The position numbers were made by a program, and so were the translations under genes. This document shows, piece after piece, positions 19,138 to 28,475 of a stretch of DNA of 64,000 nucleotides. The notes beneath the pieces were generated by a model that saw nothing but the letters and a program-made list of their open reading frames with translations, was not told the DNA's origin and searched no databases. The number at the start of each line of letters is the position of its first letter. The stretch's first letter is position 1. Source of the stretch: Aquisphaera insulae (GTDB lineage Bacteria; Planctomycetota; Planctomycetia; Isosphaerales; Isosphaeraceae); contig NZ_JAALJH010000001.1 in NCBI RefSeq assembly GCF_011064615.1, positions 186,001 through 250,000 of the forward strand, in the 5' to 3' direction.

Positions 19138-20454
19138 ATGATGACTGAGTTCTTCCCCGACGTCCCGAAGATCGTATACGGGGGACCGAAGTCCAGGAAC
19201 CCCCTGGAGTTCAAGTGGTACAACCCGGACGAGATCGTCGGCGAGAAGACGATGAAGGAGCATCTCCGTTTCTCGGTCGTCTACTGGCATACCTTTTGTA
19301 ACTCCCTCTCGGATCCCTTCGGCGTGGGGACGGCCCAGCGCCCCTGGGATGACGGGACGAACTCCGTCGCCAACGCAACGCAGCGGGTCCGGGTCGCCTT
19401 CGAGTTCTTCGAAAAGCTCGGCGTCCCCTTCTACGCCTTCCACGACCGCGACGTCGCGCCCGAGGGCAAGACGATCAAGGAGAGCCACGCGAATCTCGAC
19501 GAGATCGTCAAGGTGCTCAAGGAGGAGCAGGCCCGGACGAAGATCAAGCTCCTCTGGGGGACGGCCAACCTCTTCACGAATCCTCGATACATGCACGGGG
19601 CGGCCACCAGCCCCAATTTCGATGTCTTCGCCTTCGCCGCGGCCCAGGTGAAGAAGGCCATGGAGGTGACCATGGACCTTGGAGGGGCCGGGTACACCTT
19701 CTGGGGGGGCCGCGAAGGGTACTCCACGCTCTGGAACACGGACATGAAGCGGGAGATCGACCATCTGGGGAAGTTCCTCACGATGGCCGTGGACTACAAG
19801 AAGCAGATCGGCTTCCAGGGGCAGTTCTACATCGAGCCCAAGCCCAGGGAGCCGACCAAGCACCAGTACGACTCCGACGCCGCGGCCTGCCTGAACTTCC
19901 TGAGAACGTACAACCTGCTGCCCCATTTCAAGCTCAACCTCGAGACCAACCACGCGACCCTGGCGGGCCACGAGATGATGCACGAGATGGAGGTGGCGAT
20001 CGGGGCGGGTGCGCTCGGCTCGATCGACGCCAACACGGGCGACGCTCTCCTGGGCTGGGACACCGACCAGTTCCCGACCGACGTCTACCTGACGACCAAG
20101 TGCATGATCAGCATCCTGAACATGGGGGGCTTCACGACCGGCGGCGTCAACTTCGACGCCAAGGTGCGCCGGGAGAGCTTCGAGCCGATCGACCTGTTCT
20201 ACGCCCACATCGGCGGGATGGACGCGTTCGCACGAGGACTCAAGACCGCGCAGGCGATCCTGTCCGACGGCCGGCTCGCCGAGCTCCTGAAGGCGCGATA
20301 TCACAGTTGGGATGCAGAGCCCGGCCGTCGCGTCGAGGCCGGCCAGTCCAACTTCGGTGACCTGGAGGCGTACATCCTCCCGAAGGGGGACGCCGCGAAG
20401 AACGTCAGCGGGCGCCAGGAGCTGCTGGAGAATCTGATCAACGAGTTCATCTGA
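19138..20454 (+). CDS. xylA: Xylose isomerase
   Basis: A 438-residue cytoplasmic enzyme that interconverts D-xylose and D-xylulose (and usually glucose/fructose). Signature blocks are present: the catalytic histidine segment [13 protein letters not shown], the T-F-W-G-G-R-E-G motif, the metal-binding [14 protein letters not shown] and S-I-D-A-N-T-G-D, and D-x-D-x-F-P-T-D. Length and the N-terminal extension place it in the longer group II xylose isomerases. Two ATGs (19138, 19141) are adjacent and neither has a strong ribosome-binding site. No xylulokinase or xylose transporter gene adjoins it, so it appears as a single-gene unit. Confidence 0.95.
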   Translation: MMTEFFPDVPKIVYGGPKSRNPLEFKWYNPDEIVGEKTMKEHLRFSVVYWHTFCNSLSDPFGVGTAQRPWDDGTNSVANATQRVRVAFEFFEKLGVPFYAFHDRDVAPEGKTIKESHANLDEIVKVLKEEQARTKIKLLWGTANLFTNPRYMHGAATSPNFDVFAFAAAQVKKAMEVTMDLGGAGYTFWGGREGYSTLWNTDMKREIDHLGKFLTMAVDYKKQIGFQGQFYIEPKPREPTKHQYDSDAAACLNFLRTYNLLPHFKLNLETNHATLAGHEMMHEMEVAIGAGALGSIDANTGDALLGWDTDQFPTDVYLTTKCMISILNMGGFTTGGVNFDAKVRRESFEPIDLFYAHIGGMDAFARGLKTAQAILSDGRLAELLKARYHSWDAEPGRRVEAGQSNFGDLEAYILPKGDAAKNVSGRQELLENLINEFI

Positions 20455-20547
20455 TTCGATCGCGCCCCGCAGAGTCAGGGGAGAGACGATCGAACTCGTC
20501 GGAGCTTGTGTTTCGGGTTGGGTAGCCGGACAGGCTGGAAGGGGGTA

Positions 20548-20573
20548 GAGGACAGGCCGGAATGCCTGTCCTC
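20548..20573. terminator. 10-bp perfect stem-loop between convergent genes
   Basis: GAGGACAGGC and GCCTGTCCTC flank a 6-base loop. It lies between the ends of xylA and the DJ-1/PfpI gene, so it may close both transcripts. No T-run is present on either side. Confidence 0.45.
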
Positions 20574-20664
20574 CCGCTCGCCTCGGATGAATGACCGGGG
20601 GACGGACAGTCCGGCCTCTCCTTCTCCCCGATGACTCGATGGAGGCCGAGTCCAGGGGTTCAGT

Positions 20665-21195
20665 TCACATGGACTCGACCATGGCGGCGAAGATGCCCTT
20701 CATGAAATCGGGCAGGTCGTCGGGCGTCCGGCTGGTGACGATGTTGCCGTCGCGGACGCAGGCCGCGTCCTCCCAGATCCCGCCGGCATTGACCACGTCG
20801 TCCTTGATGGCGAAGAAGCCGGTGACCCTCCTCTTGCCCAGGCAGTGGGCCGAGCAGAGCATCCATGGCCCGTGACAGATCGCCGCCACGACCTTGTTCA
20901 ACTGGGCGGCCCTGGTGACCAGGTCCACCATCGCCGGATGCCGTCGCATGTGGTCCGGGGAGTAGCCGCCGGGGATGATCACCGCATCGAGGTCGTCGGC
21001 GTTCACGTCGGCCGCGGCCACGTCCGACTTCGCGGGGTAGCCGTGCTTCGAAGCGTACGTCTCGCCGGCCTTGGGGCCGACGATCTTGACGTCGCAGCCG
21101 GCCTCCCTGAGCCTCAGGACGGGATACCAGAGTTCGAGGTCCTCGTAGAACTTCTCGACCAGGACGGCCACGCGCTTGCCCTGAAGAAGACTCAT
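20665..21195 (-). CDS. DJ-1/PfpI superfamily protein (protease I/glyoxalase-like)
   Basis: A 176-residue single-domain protein of the class-I glutamine amidotransferase-like fold. The nucleophile elbow is A-I-C-H-G-P-W, with a conserved upstream glutamate in the E-D-L-E-L-W-Y-P segment that usually partners the cysteine, and D-A-V-I-I-P-G-G-Y. Such proteins act as stress-response deglycases/glyoxalases or peptidases; which applies cannot be read from sequence. AAGGAG lies seven bases before the ATG, and that ATG overlaps the stop of the upstream SDR gene (ATGA), indicating translational coupling. Confidence 0.85.
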   Translation of the reverse strand: MSLLQGKRVAVLVEKFYEDLELWYPVLRLREAGCDVKIVGPKAGETYASKHGYPAKSDVAAADVNADDLDAVIIPGGYSPDHMRRHPAMVDLVTRAAQLNKVVAAICHGPWMLCSAHCLGKRRVTGFFAIKDDVVNAGGIWEDAACVRDGNIVTSRTPDDLPDFMKGIFAAMVESM

Positions 21196-22238
21196 ACCTT
21201 GACTCCTTGATTCCTGGACGGTTCGCCCGCGGCCGCCTCGGGGGGCCGATGCTCGGCCATCGCTCGCCCGATCGCCTCGTCGAAGCGGTAGGGCGGTGAG
21301 TAGCCCAGCACCTCGCGCGCCTTGGCGATGGAGTAGTCGAGATTCAGCCCCAGGAACTTGTAGCGGGCCTTGTTGATCAGCGGCGGGTTCTTGGCCCCCC
21401 TCAGCTTCGCCACCCCCTCCACGACGGTGGCAAGGACCCTGGCGAGGCGGAGCGGGATGTGGCGGGTCGGGGGTTTGAGCCCGGCGAGCTCCGCGACCCG
21501 GCCGACGAACCGGACCTTGCTGACGGGCTCGCCGTCGGTGAGGTTGAAGACCTCGCCCACGGCGGCGGGATTCTCCGCGGCCAGGAAGATCCCGTGGACC
21601 AGGTTCTTGGCGTAGATGCAGTTGAGGGCCTGGTCGCCGGAGCCGAAGTAGGCGAACGTGCCGCGGCGGAGGTTCGTCAGCAACTTGGGGAGGACGGTCC
21701 GATCGCGCTCGCCGTAGATGAAACCCGGCCGGACGACCGCCGCGGGCAGGCCCCGGGTCCTCGCGTACTCGAGCACCAGGGCCTCGGCCTCGGTCTTGGA
21801 CCGGGTGTAGGCGTCCAGCGAGTCGGCCGCGGGGGGTACGGTCTCGTCCGTCCCGTGATGATCGCGCCCCTCGTAGACCCCCAGCGAGCTGACGTGGACG
21901 AAGCGGCCGACGCGGGCGGCGACCGCCGCATCCAGCAGGAGCCGGAGGGCCTCGACGTTGAGCCGGCGGAATTCCGCGAGCGTGCCCCAATCGCCGACCT
22001 TGGCGGCGCAGTTGAAGATCCAGTCGGCCCCCTCGGCACCCCGCCGCAGGGCCGCCTCGTCCTCGAGGTCGCCGACGACCTTCTCGACGCCCAGCCGGTC
22101 GAGCCACCGGGTATCGCTGCTGCCGCGCACCAGGGCCCTGACGCGATGACCTCGCGCGACGGCCTCCTCGGCCGCGTGGCCGCCGACCAGTCCCGTCGCG
22201 CCCGTGATGAAGATCGTCTTCCCGGCGTTCTCATCCAT
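21192..22238 (-). CDS. NAD(P)-dependent epimerase/dehydratase (extended SDR, 3-beta-HSD-like)
   Basis: A 348-residue Rossmann enzyme. The nucleotide site is T-G-A-T-G-L-V-G-G-H near the N-terminus (residues 12-21), the catalytic elements are S-S-L-G-V-Y and Y-T-R-S-K (YxxxK), and the R-P-G-F-I-Y-G-E-R-D motif follows as in NAD-dependent sugar epimerases and 3-beta-hydroxysteroid dehydrogenase-like proteins. The substrate, a nucleotide sugar, sterol or other ring, is undetermined. It is the first gene of a two-gene unit with the DJ-1/PfpI gene, joined by a 4-bp ATGA overlap. Confidence 0.85.
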   Translation of the reverse strand: MDENAGKTIFITGATGLVGGHAAEEAVARGHRVRALVRGSSDTRWLDRLGVEKVVGDLEDEAALRRGAEGADWIFNCAAKVGDWGTLAEFRRLNVEALRLLLDAAVAARVGRFVHVSSLGVYEGRDHHGTDETVPPAADSLDAYTRSKTEAEALVLEYARTRGLPAAVVRPGFIYGERDRTVLPKLLTNLRRGTFAYFGSGDQALNCIYAKNLVHGIFLAAENPAAVGEVFNLTDGEPVSKVRFVGRVAELAGLKPPTRHIPLRLARVLATVVEGVAKLRGAKNPPLINKARYKFLGLNLDYSIAKAREVLGYSPPYRFDEAIGRAMAEHRPPEAAAGEPSRNQGVKV

Positions 22239-22522
22239 GCGGTTGTTCCCCCGGCCCGACCGTCGGATGGCCGCCTCGCACGAGAGGGATGGCCCCCTGG
22301 GTCAGCCTGGATCGTAACCGATCCGCGGTGTCGCCTCCATGGCCCGCCGTTCCTCGAGATCGTCCGCCGCCCGCTCCCTGCGCGACATTCGGGCCGAGAA
22401 TTTTCCGGACGAGTGTCAGAAACCGACCCCAGGTGCCTGATAAGCTCTCGAGGGTCTCGCGAACGTCCGTGAATCCTCCGTCCGAGAAGACGAACCTGAA
22501 GCCGCCCCGAGGGTTGACGATC

Positions 22523-25282
22523 ATGTTGCGAAACGACCAGCGTTGTCGGCCATCGCGTCGGGCAATCCGCCCCATGGCGCCCGGCATGGAAGTCCTGGAG
22601 GTCCGGACGATGCTCCACGCGGCCGCCTCGACGGCCGCCATCGCCGCAATCTCCGGGGCGGATGTCGCCTCGGCGTCCGATCGCCGCTACGTGGAGCGCC
22701 TGATCGGCTCCGAGGCCCTGGCCAGCCGCTCCGGCAGGGTGCTTCGCGACCGGATGGTCGCCGCCCTCGAGCACGGAACTCCCCGGACGACGGTCGCCCT
22801 GCGAATCTTGCGGGACCCCGCAGGCCTCGGGCAGGACGTCGAGTCCGCCTACAGGGTGGTCCTGGGCCGCGCCCCCAGCCGCGCCGAGCTGCAGGCCGGC
22901 CGCCAGCTCATCGGAGCCGGTGCGGATTCGCGGAGCCTCGTCGCCAGACTCGTCGGGCGGCCGGAGTTCCTCGCCCGCCACGGAAACGACCCGGGCCAGG
23001 CCGTCACCGCCCTCTTCCAGATCATCCTTCACCGCAACCCGTCGGCCGCCGAACGATCGGCCTGGACGGCCCGGGCCGCGGGCCGGTCACCCCGCCGCAT
23101 GGAGGCGCTGGCCCGCGCATTCCTCCGCAGCCCCGAAGGGCTCGAGGTGGCGGCACGGTCAACGCTGTTGCCTCAGGCCGCGGCCGATCCGGCCATCCTC
23201 AGGGCGGCCCTCAAGACCGTCCGGCGTCCCGGCGGCCTGCTCCGAGCACAGGCCGCCGGCCTCGCCAGCACGGCCACGTACACCTGGCTCGCCGATCCGT
23301 CGACCGTCCTCGAGACGGATCCCCGGGTGACCCAGCCGATCATGGGCCTTGTGAACGACGGCGACTTCGACAACAACGTCCCCCAGGCCCCCGGATTCAA
23401 CCTCCGGAGCGCGGTGAACAACTTGCCTTCCACCGTTTCCATCGGCCTGATCGGGGTGCCCGTGCCCCTGAACCTCACCAGCCTGGGCGCCGATGGCTCG
23501 CTCTGGGCGAGCGACGGCATGACCCTGTACCAGCTCGCCCCCGGCGCGACCGCCTGGACGATCCTGGGCTCTCCCGGAATCGGCACGCCCCTCACGGACC
23601 TGGCGGCCGTCTCGAGCACCACGCTTTGGGCCCTCGCCGGCAGCTCGATCCTGACCGACTCGGGAGGTGCCTGGGCTTACGTCTCCGCCCTGCCCAATGA
23701 CGATACGCCGAAGGCCATCGCCGCCGGCGATGCCACGGCCGTCTACGTCCTGGGTAGCTCCGGCCAGATCTACGAGTACAATTCCGGCCAGCAGGCCTGG
23801 TCCACGATACCGGGCGGGCCCGCCGACTCGATCGTGACCATCAAGGCCGGCGGCACCGCCTACCTCGCGGCCGTCACCACCGGCACAGGGCCCTCCGCCC
23901 GCGGGCTCTGGACCTACACGGCCGGCAACGGCTGGCAGCAGGTTTCGGGCGCGCCGGCGCTCTCCGACGCGGCCATCGGCGGCGACGGCTCGCTCTGGGT
24001 CTGGACCGACCGCGGGACCAGCGTCGCCGTCCAGAACCCCGACGGCTCCTGGACGATCCCGCCCCAGGCCTCACTCCTGCAAGCCGGCCAGACGATCGAG
24101 TACGTGATGGCCCAGTCGATCAGCGCCGCGGTCGTCATCGTCTCGCCCACCTCGACCAGTCCGTGGGCCGCGCCCATGCAGCTCCTGTACGGCCTGCTCG
24201 ACCGTCCGACCGTCCCCTTCCCCGCGTTCACGGAGACGGGACAGGTCACGTCCTACAACGCCATCACCACCGCACTGGGGCTGATCAACCCGCTCGGCGT
24301 GCGCTCGCAGTATGCCAACACCGATTTCAACGTCCAGCACGCCATCTCCACGGTCCAGATGATGACCGCCCCGGCCGGCGTCTCGAATGCGGACTGGCAG
24401 GCCGTCCAGCAGCAGATCCTCACCGAGCTGAACGACGTCCAGACGATCGTCGACAACCTGTACGGCAACGTCTACCAGCTCATCAACGACCTGGGCACGC
24501 TCTCCAACACGGTCTTCGTCACGGCGGCCGACAAGGTCCTCGGCTCCGTGAACGGGCCCGATTCCAACCAGACCGCCACGCTCGTCCTCGAGGGCCTGGC
24601 CGACGCCATCCTCTGGGGGATCGCCGCGGCCGGCCTGCCCGCCGGCGCGGCGGTCGCCACGTCGTTCCTCGCCTCGGCCGTCGGTTCGGTCTTCAGCGGC
24701 TTCCTGGCGAGCAATCCGCCGGACGCCAACGGCGCGGTGGACATCAAGGCCGGCCAGCTCGGCCAGACGATCGCCGACCAGTACACCGCGTCGCTCCTGA
24801 GCGCGAGCAACGATGAGAAGACGATCCTCAGCAACTGGAATACCCTCCAGGCCGTGGGCCAGCAGCTCAGCAGCGGCGCCTGGGACTGGGACGTCACCCA
24901 GACCCCGGCGATGGTGGCCGCCGCGGAACCGGCCTTCGAGCTCTATTTCCTCCAGGCCCTGATGCCGGCGAAATGGCAGATCATCGGGTTCGCCTACGCG
25001 GACTATCAGAAGTATCCGCTCAGCCAGTCGCTCGACGCGCCGACGTACGACGTCTACACCCAACCCCAGGGCTACAAGCATGGCCGCCCGTGGGAATACG
25101 TCTACTTCCTGAACCAGCAGGGTGCCAACAAGAACCCCTTCGACGATCAGTACGTCGGCCCGTACCCCAGCCAGGACCTGATCGACACCCTGTTCGACGA
25201 CCTGAACGTGAGCCAGTACGACTTCTGGATGGGCAACGGGGGCTGGGGCGAGATCCCGTACTTCTTCGTCAAGCCGGCATGA
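22523..25282 (+). CDS. Exported DUF4214 and tectonin-like beta-propeller protein
   Basis: A 919-residue protein. The N-terminus has the planctomycete exoprotein motif (M-E-V-L-E-V-R-T-M-L, about residues 25-34). Residues ~90-220 contain two DUF4214-type helical repeats (Y-R-V-V-L-G-R-A-P-S and F-Q-I-I-L-H-R-N-P-S, each followed by a helix). Residues ~310-520 show repeated W/G/D-rich blades (for example G-S-L-W-A-S-D-G, D-G-S-L-W-V-W-T-D) resembling tectonin/beta-propeller repeats. The final ~350 residues include a glycine/alanine hydrophobic stretch near 690 and an aromatic tail, both unclassified. The start at 22523 has GAGGG upstream and fits the motif position; an adhesive or envelope role is inferred only. 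Confidence 0.65.
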   Translation: MLRNDQRCRPSRRAIRPMAPGMEVLEVRTMLHAAASTAAIAAISGADVASASDRRYVERLIGSEALASRSGRVLRDRMVAALEHGTPRTTVALRILRDPAGLGQDVESAYRVVLGRAPSRAELQAGRQLIGAGADSRSLVARLVGRPEFLARHGNDPGQAVTALFQIILHRNPSAAERSAWTARAAGRSPRRMEALARAFLRSPEGLEVAARSTLLPQAAADPAILRAALKTVRRPGGLLRAQAAGLASTATYTWLADPSTVLETDPRVTQPIMGLVNDGDFDNNVPQAPGFNLRSAVNNLPSTVSIGLIGVPVPLNLTSLGADGSLWASDGMTLYQLAPGATAWTILGSPGIGTPLTDLAAVSSTTLWALAGSSILTDSGGAWAYVSALPNDDTPKAIAAGDATAVYVLGSSGQIYEYNSGQQAWSTIPGGPADSIVTIKAGGTAYLAAVTTGTGPSARGLWTYTAGNGWQQVSGAPALSDAAIGGDGSLWVWTDRGTSVAVQNPDGSWTIPPQASLLQAGQTIEYVMAQSISAAVVIVSPTSTSPWAAPMQLLYGLLDRPTVPFPAFTETGQVTSYNAITTALGLINPLGVRSQYANTDFNVQHAISTVQMMTAPAGVSNADWQAVQQQILTELNDVQTIVDNLYGNVYQLINDLGTLSNTVFVTAADKVLGSVNGPDSNQTATLVLEGLADAILWGIAAAGLPAGAAVATSFLASAVGSVFSGFLASNPPDANGAVDIKAGQLGQTIADQYTASLLSASNDEKTILSNWNTLQAVGQQLSSGAWDWDVTQTPAMVAAAEPAFELYFLQALMPAKWQIIGFAYADYQKYPLSQSLDAPTYDVYTQPQGYKHGRPWEYVYFLNQQGANKNPFDDQYVGPYPSQDLIDTLFDDLNVSQYDFWMGNGGWGEIPYFFVKPA

Positions 25283-25449
25283 CGCCGCGATGGGTCGGAT
25301 CGAAGCGGCGAGAGCGGTTTCGCGGCCACCGTCGAATTCACCGTCTTGGGGGTAGTCTCGTCGCCGCTCGGCCGGTTACGCTGGGAATTTGAGGGTCGCG
25401 AAGCCCTCGATCGAGATGATGTGCGGGCGCCGGGCCGTCGCGGTTCGGA

Positions 25450-25478
25450 TTGACGGAATATCGCCTTGCCCCTACGAT
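25450..25478 (+). promoter_or_regulatory. Promoter of the DksA-type/lspA/cobA-hemD operon
   Basis: TTGACG (25450-25455) and TACGAT (25473-25478) are 17 bp apart, 65 bp upstream of the first start codon of the three-gene unit. Confidence 0.5.
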
Positions 25479-25542
25479 TCCACGTCCTACTCCCCGTCCG
25501 ACGCGCAGGCGTGGGCGGCGATCCAGAAGGGTTGGTTCCATC

Positions 25543-25929
25543 ATGGCCGGAGCCTTCAAATCCGATGAGCTTGAGCCGTTTCGCCGCACGCTCCAGGGCC
25601 TTCGATCCCGGCTGACGGGCGACCTCAGTCAGATGACCGACGAGGCTCTCCGGCGCAATTCCGCGAGCGGGTCCAGCAACCTCTCGAACGTGCCGCTCCA
25701 CATGGCCGACGTCGGCACGGAGAATCATGACCAGGAATTCACCCTCGGCCTGATCCAGAATGAACAGGGGACGCTCGAGCTGGTCAACGAGGCGCTCGAG
25801 CGAATGAACCAGGGGTCGTTCGGGCTTTGCGTCGAATGCGGGGAAGCGATCGCCCGGCCCAGGCTGCAGGCGCTACCCTACACGAAGCTCTGCATCAAGT
25901 GCGCGAGGCAGGTGGAGAACGGCGGATGA
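25543..25929 (+). CDS. DksA/TraR-type zinc-finger protein
   Basis: A 128-residue protein with a helical N-terminal region and a C-terminal four-cysteine zinc finger: C96-x2-C99 and C117-x2-C120, with the conserved R-P-R-L-Q-A-L-P-Y-T-K-L-C between them. This is the DksA/TraR/YocK superfamily, whose members bind RNA polymerase or act in stress responses. The coiled-coil tip aspartates of true DksA are not clearly conserved, so I do not assign dksA. Its TGA overlaps the lspA ATG by three bases (ATGA), so expression is coupled to the signal peptidase. Confidence 0.8.
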   Translation: MAGAFKSDELEPFRRTLQGLRSRLTGDLSQMTDEALRRNSASGSSNLSNVPLHMADVGTENHDQEFTLGLIQNEQGTLELVNEALERMNQGSFGLCVECGEAIARPRLQALPYTKLCIKCARQVENGG

Positions 25930-26573
25930 CGCGACGCACCTGGCTGGGACGATGGCTGCTCTTCTCGATCATCGCGTTCGGCGGGGCGTACTTCGATATC
26001 GCCTCCAAGGACCTGATCTTCCGGCATTACGGCTGGCCCGCGCGGGCCGGCCTTCACGCCAGCACCTGGTATCCGCAACCCGAGGCCGTCCGGGCCGCGG
26101 CGGAAGAATCGGTGCCGAGGCGCGTCAGCCTGGTCCCGGGGATCCTGGACATTCAGACGAGCCTCAACAACGGGGCGATGTACGGGCTGGGCGGCTCCTT
26201 TCCCTACAGCAGTCAGATCTTCGCCGGCCTGTCGATCGTGGTGGGCCTTGCCATCGTCTACTACCTGTTCGTCGCCGGCGCCGCGACCAATCTCATGCTC
26301 ACCATCGCCCTGGGGTTGATCACGGCGGGCGCGATGGGGAATTGCTTCGATCGCCTGGTCTTCGGATTCGTCCGGGACTTCGCCCACCTCCATCTCGGCT
26401 CCACCGGCATCGAGACCGCCATCTTCAACTTCGCCGACAACATGCTCGTCATCGGCTGCGTGATGCTCGTCTTCATCGTCCTCCGCGCCGAAACGGCCAG
26501 CCCCGCCGAGGCGACGGAACCGGCTCGCGTCCCCCTCGTGGCCGAGCCCGCGGGCGGGGCGAACCCCGCCTGA
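25926..26573 (+). CDS. lspA: Lipoprotein signal peptidase (SPase II)
   Basis: A 215-residue inner-membrane aspartyl protease that cleaves prolipoproteins at the lipobox cysteine. Both catalytic aspartates are visible in the family motifs: D142 in G-N-C-F-D-R-L-V and D171 in F-N-F-A-D-N, in hydrophobic helices, with N-N-G-A-M-Y-G standing for the usual N-x-G-A-A-F-G. Four membrane helices are predicted. The loop after helix 1 (about residues 36-70) is roughly 30 residues longer than in E. coli LspA, and the C-terminal tail is longer too. It follows a DksA-type gene by overlap and precedes cobA-hemD by 7 nt. Confidence 0.95.
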   Translation: MTRRTWLGRWLLFSIIAFGGAYFDIASKDLIFRHYGWPARAGLHASTWYPQPEAVRAAAEESVPRRVSLVPGILDIQTSLNNGAMYGLGGSFPYSSQIFAGLSIVVGLAIVYYLFVAGAATNLMLTIALGLITAGAMGNCFDRLVFGFVRDFAHLHLGSTGIETAIFNFADNMLVIGCVMLVFIVLRAETASPAEATEPARVPLVAEPAGGANPA

Positions 26574-26580
26574 GGTCGAC

Positions 26581-28356
26581 ATGGGCTCGAGTACGGGCAT
26601 CGTCTACCTGGTGGGTGCCGGACCGGGCGACCCCGGCCTCCTGACACGCCGGGGGGCCCAGGTCCTCGGCATGGCGGATGTCGTGATCTACGACCATCTG
26701 GCCAATGCCCGCCTGCTGGACCTGGCGCCGGCCGGCGCCCTCGTGATCTGCGCGGGGAAGTCGAGCGGCCATTGCACCCTGCATCAGTCGCGAATCAACG
26801 AGCTGCTCGCCGAGCACGCGATCGCGGGCCGCGTGGTCGTCCGTCTCAAGGGGGGGGATCCGTTTGTCTTCGGCCGCGGCGGGGAAGAGGCGGAGTATCT
26901 GTCAGGCTGCGGGGTCCGCTTCGAGATCATCCCCGGCGTGACGGCGGGGATCGGCGCGACCGCTTATGCGGGCATCCCGGTGACCCATCGCGACCTCGCC
27001 TCCGCCGTGGCCTTCGTCACCGGGCACAGCGATCCCGAGTCCGCAGGCGCGTCCGGCTCGCCGGAGTCCGGCCGGGCACCCCTGGACTGGGAGGCCCTGG
27101 CCAGGTTCCCGGGGACGCTCATCGTCTACATGGGGGTGACTCGCCTGGAAGCGATATGCCGGACGCTCGTACGCCACGGTAAGGATGGGGAGACACCGGC
27201 CGCGGTCGTCGAGTCCGGCACTCTGGCGGCGCAGCGCGTGGTCGTCGGGACTCTGGCGGATATCGCGGTGAAGGCCGCGGCGTCCGCGATACGCCCCCCT
27301 GCCCTCCTCGTCGTCGGGACGGTCGTTCGCCGTCGAGACGCGATCGCCTGGTTCGAATCGCTCCCTCTGAGCGGGCTGCGAATCGTCGTGACGCGTCCCG
27401 CCGAGGACGCCCAGCAATCCGCGACGATGCTCGAGGCCATGGGGGCGGAGGTCCTCCTCGCACCGACCATCGAGGTTCGTCCCCTCCCCCAGGCAGAAAC
27501 CGGCCCGCTCGACGCGGCACTGGCCCGGCTCGGCGAGTTCGACTGGCTCGTCTTCACGTCGTCGAACGGCGTCCGCTTCTTCGTGGAGCACCTGATCGCG
27601 AGCGGGCGAGACCTGCGGGCCCTCGGCTCCTTGCAGCTCGCCGCCATCGGCCCCGGCACGGCCCGGGCCCTGGAGAGATATCACCTGAAGGCCGACCTGA
27701 TCCCGTCGTCATTCCGCTCCGAGGCGCTCGCCCAGGCCCTGGCGGGGCGGGCCGCGGGCCAGCGGATCCTCCTCGCCCGCGCCGACCGCGGCAGGACCGT
27801 CCTCAGCGAGGAACTCTCGCGGATCGCCCACGTGGAACAGGTGGCGGTCTACTCGAACGCGGACGCGGCGACCATCCCGCCGACCGTGCTCGATCGGATC
27901 TCGGAAGGTTCGGTCGACTGGATCACCGTCACGAGCTCCGCCATGGCGGAGCGCCTCTTCGGCCTGCTGCCGGAAGAGGCACGCGCACGCATCCGGGACG
28001 GTCATCCGAGGCTCGCGAGCCTGAGCCCCGTGACCTCAGACACGATCCGTCGCCTCGGCTGGCCGGTTGCCCTCGAAGCGAGCACCTACACCTGGGACGG
28101 GCTCATCGGGGCCCTGATCGGCATGACGCGGGGGGCCGAAGGCGTCTCATCCCCCTCAGCGGAGCTCGAGGATGGTCTCCACGCCTTGCCAGAGCAGCAC
28201 GGCGCCGCCCAGGATGAACAATATGTCCATGGCGATGTTGCGCCCGAAGATGCCAGCCGCAAGGTCGAGGAGGAAGATCAGGATGACCAGGCCGGCAATC
28301 CCGACCGCCGTGTAGGTGACGACCTTCTCGGTCTGCATGACGCGACTCTCCGCTGA
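26581..28356 (+). CDS. cobA-hemD: Fused uroporphyrinogen-III C-methyltransferase/uroporphyrinogen-III synthase
   Basis: A 591-residue cytoplasmic fusion acting at the tetrapyrrole branch point: HemD cyclises hydroxymethylbilane to uroporphyrinogen III and CobA (SUMT) methylates it to precorrin-2 toward cobalamin, sirohaem or haem d1. Residues 1-250 are the SUMT domain (V-G-A-G-P-G-D-P-G-L-L-T near the start; V-V-R-L-K-G-G-D-P-F-V-F-G-R-G; G-I-P-V-T-H-R). Residues ~265-520 are HemD-like (I-V-V-T-R-P; V-F-T-S-S-N-G-V-R-F-F; V-T-S-S-A-M). GAGGT precedes the ATG. Oddity: after the natural HemD end (~residue 520) the frame stays open for another ~70 residues, rich in Asp/Glu/Gln, over a gene on the opposite strand. 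Confidence 0.9.
   Translation: MGSSTGIVYLVGAGPGDPGLLTRRGAQVLGMADVVIYDHLANARLLDLAPAGALVICAGKSSGHCTLHQSRINELLAEHAIAGRVVVRLKGGDPFVFGRGGEEAEYLSGCGVRFEIIPGVTAGIGATAYAGIPVTHRDLASAVAFVTGHSDPESAGASGSPESGRAPLDWEALARFPGTLIVYMGVTRLEAICRTLVRHGKDGETPAAVVESGTLAAQRVVVGTLADIAVKAAASAIRPPALLVVGTVVRRRDAIAWFESLPLSGLRIVVTRPAEDAQQSATMLEAMGAEVLLAPTIEVRPLPQAETGPLDAALARLGEFDWLVFTSSNGVRFFVEHLIASGRDLRALGSLQLAAIGPGTARALERYHLKADLIPSSFRSEALAQALAGRAAGQRILLARADRGRTVLSEELSRIAHVEQVAVYSNADAATIPPTVLDRISEGSVDWITVTSSAMAERLFGLLPEEARARIRDGHPRLASLSPVTSDTIRRLGWPVALEASTYTWDGLIGALIGMTRGAEGVSSPSAELEDGLHALPEQHGAAQDEQYVHGDVAPEDASRKVEEEDQDDQAGNPDRRVGDDLLGLHDATLR
28156..28338 (-). CDS. Small two-helix membrane protein, embedded antisense in cobA-hemD
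   Basis: A 60-residue protein with two hydrophobic helices (about 8-28 and 36-53) joined by a short G-R-N loop and a short charged C-terminus. The ATG at 28338 has GGAGA upstream. The gene lies wholly within the 3' end of the cobA-hemD reading frame on the other strand. The protein looks real (helical pattern, clean length), and the mirrored sequence of cobA-hemD there looks unlike HemD, so I favour this as the true coding frame. It follows three Hsp20 genes on the same strand, 137 nt downstream. Function unknown. Confidence 0.65.
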   Translation of the reverse strand: MQTEKVVTYTAVGIAGLVILIFLLDLAAGIFGRNIAMDILFILGGAVLLWQGVETILELR

Positions 28357-28475
28357 GTAGGGGACGTTATCCGTCGCATCCAATTTACCATAAATTCCGA
28401 GTGTGGCGAGGTCGCCGGGGGAAGATGGGAGGGGGCGAAAGCACGGGGCCACATGCCTCCGCCCCGATCGTGCGG

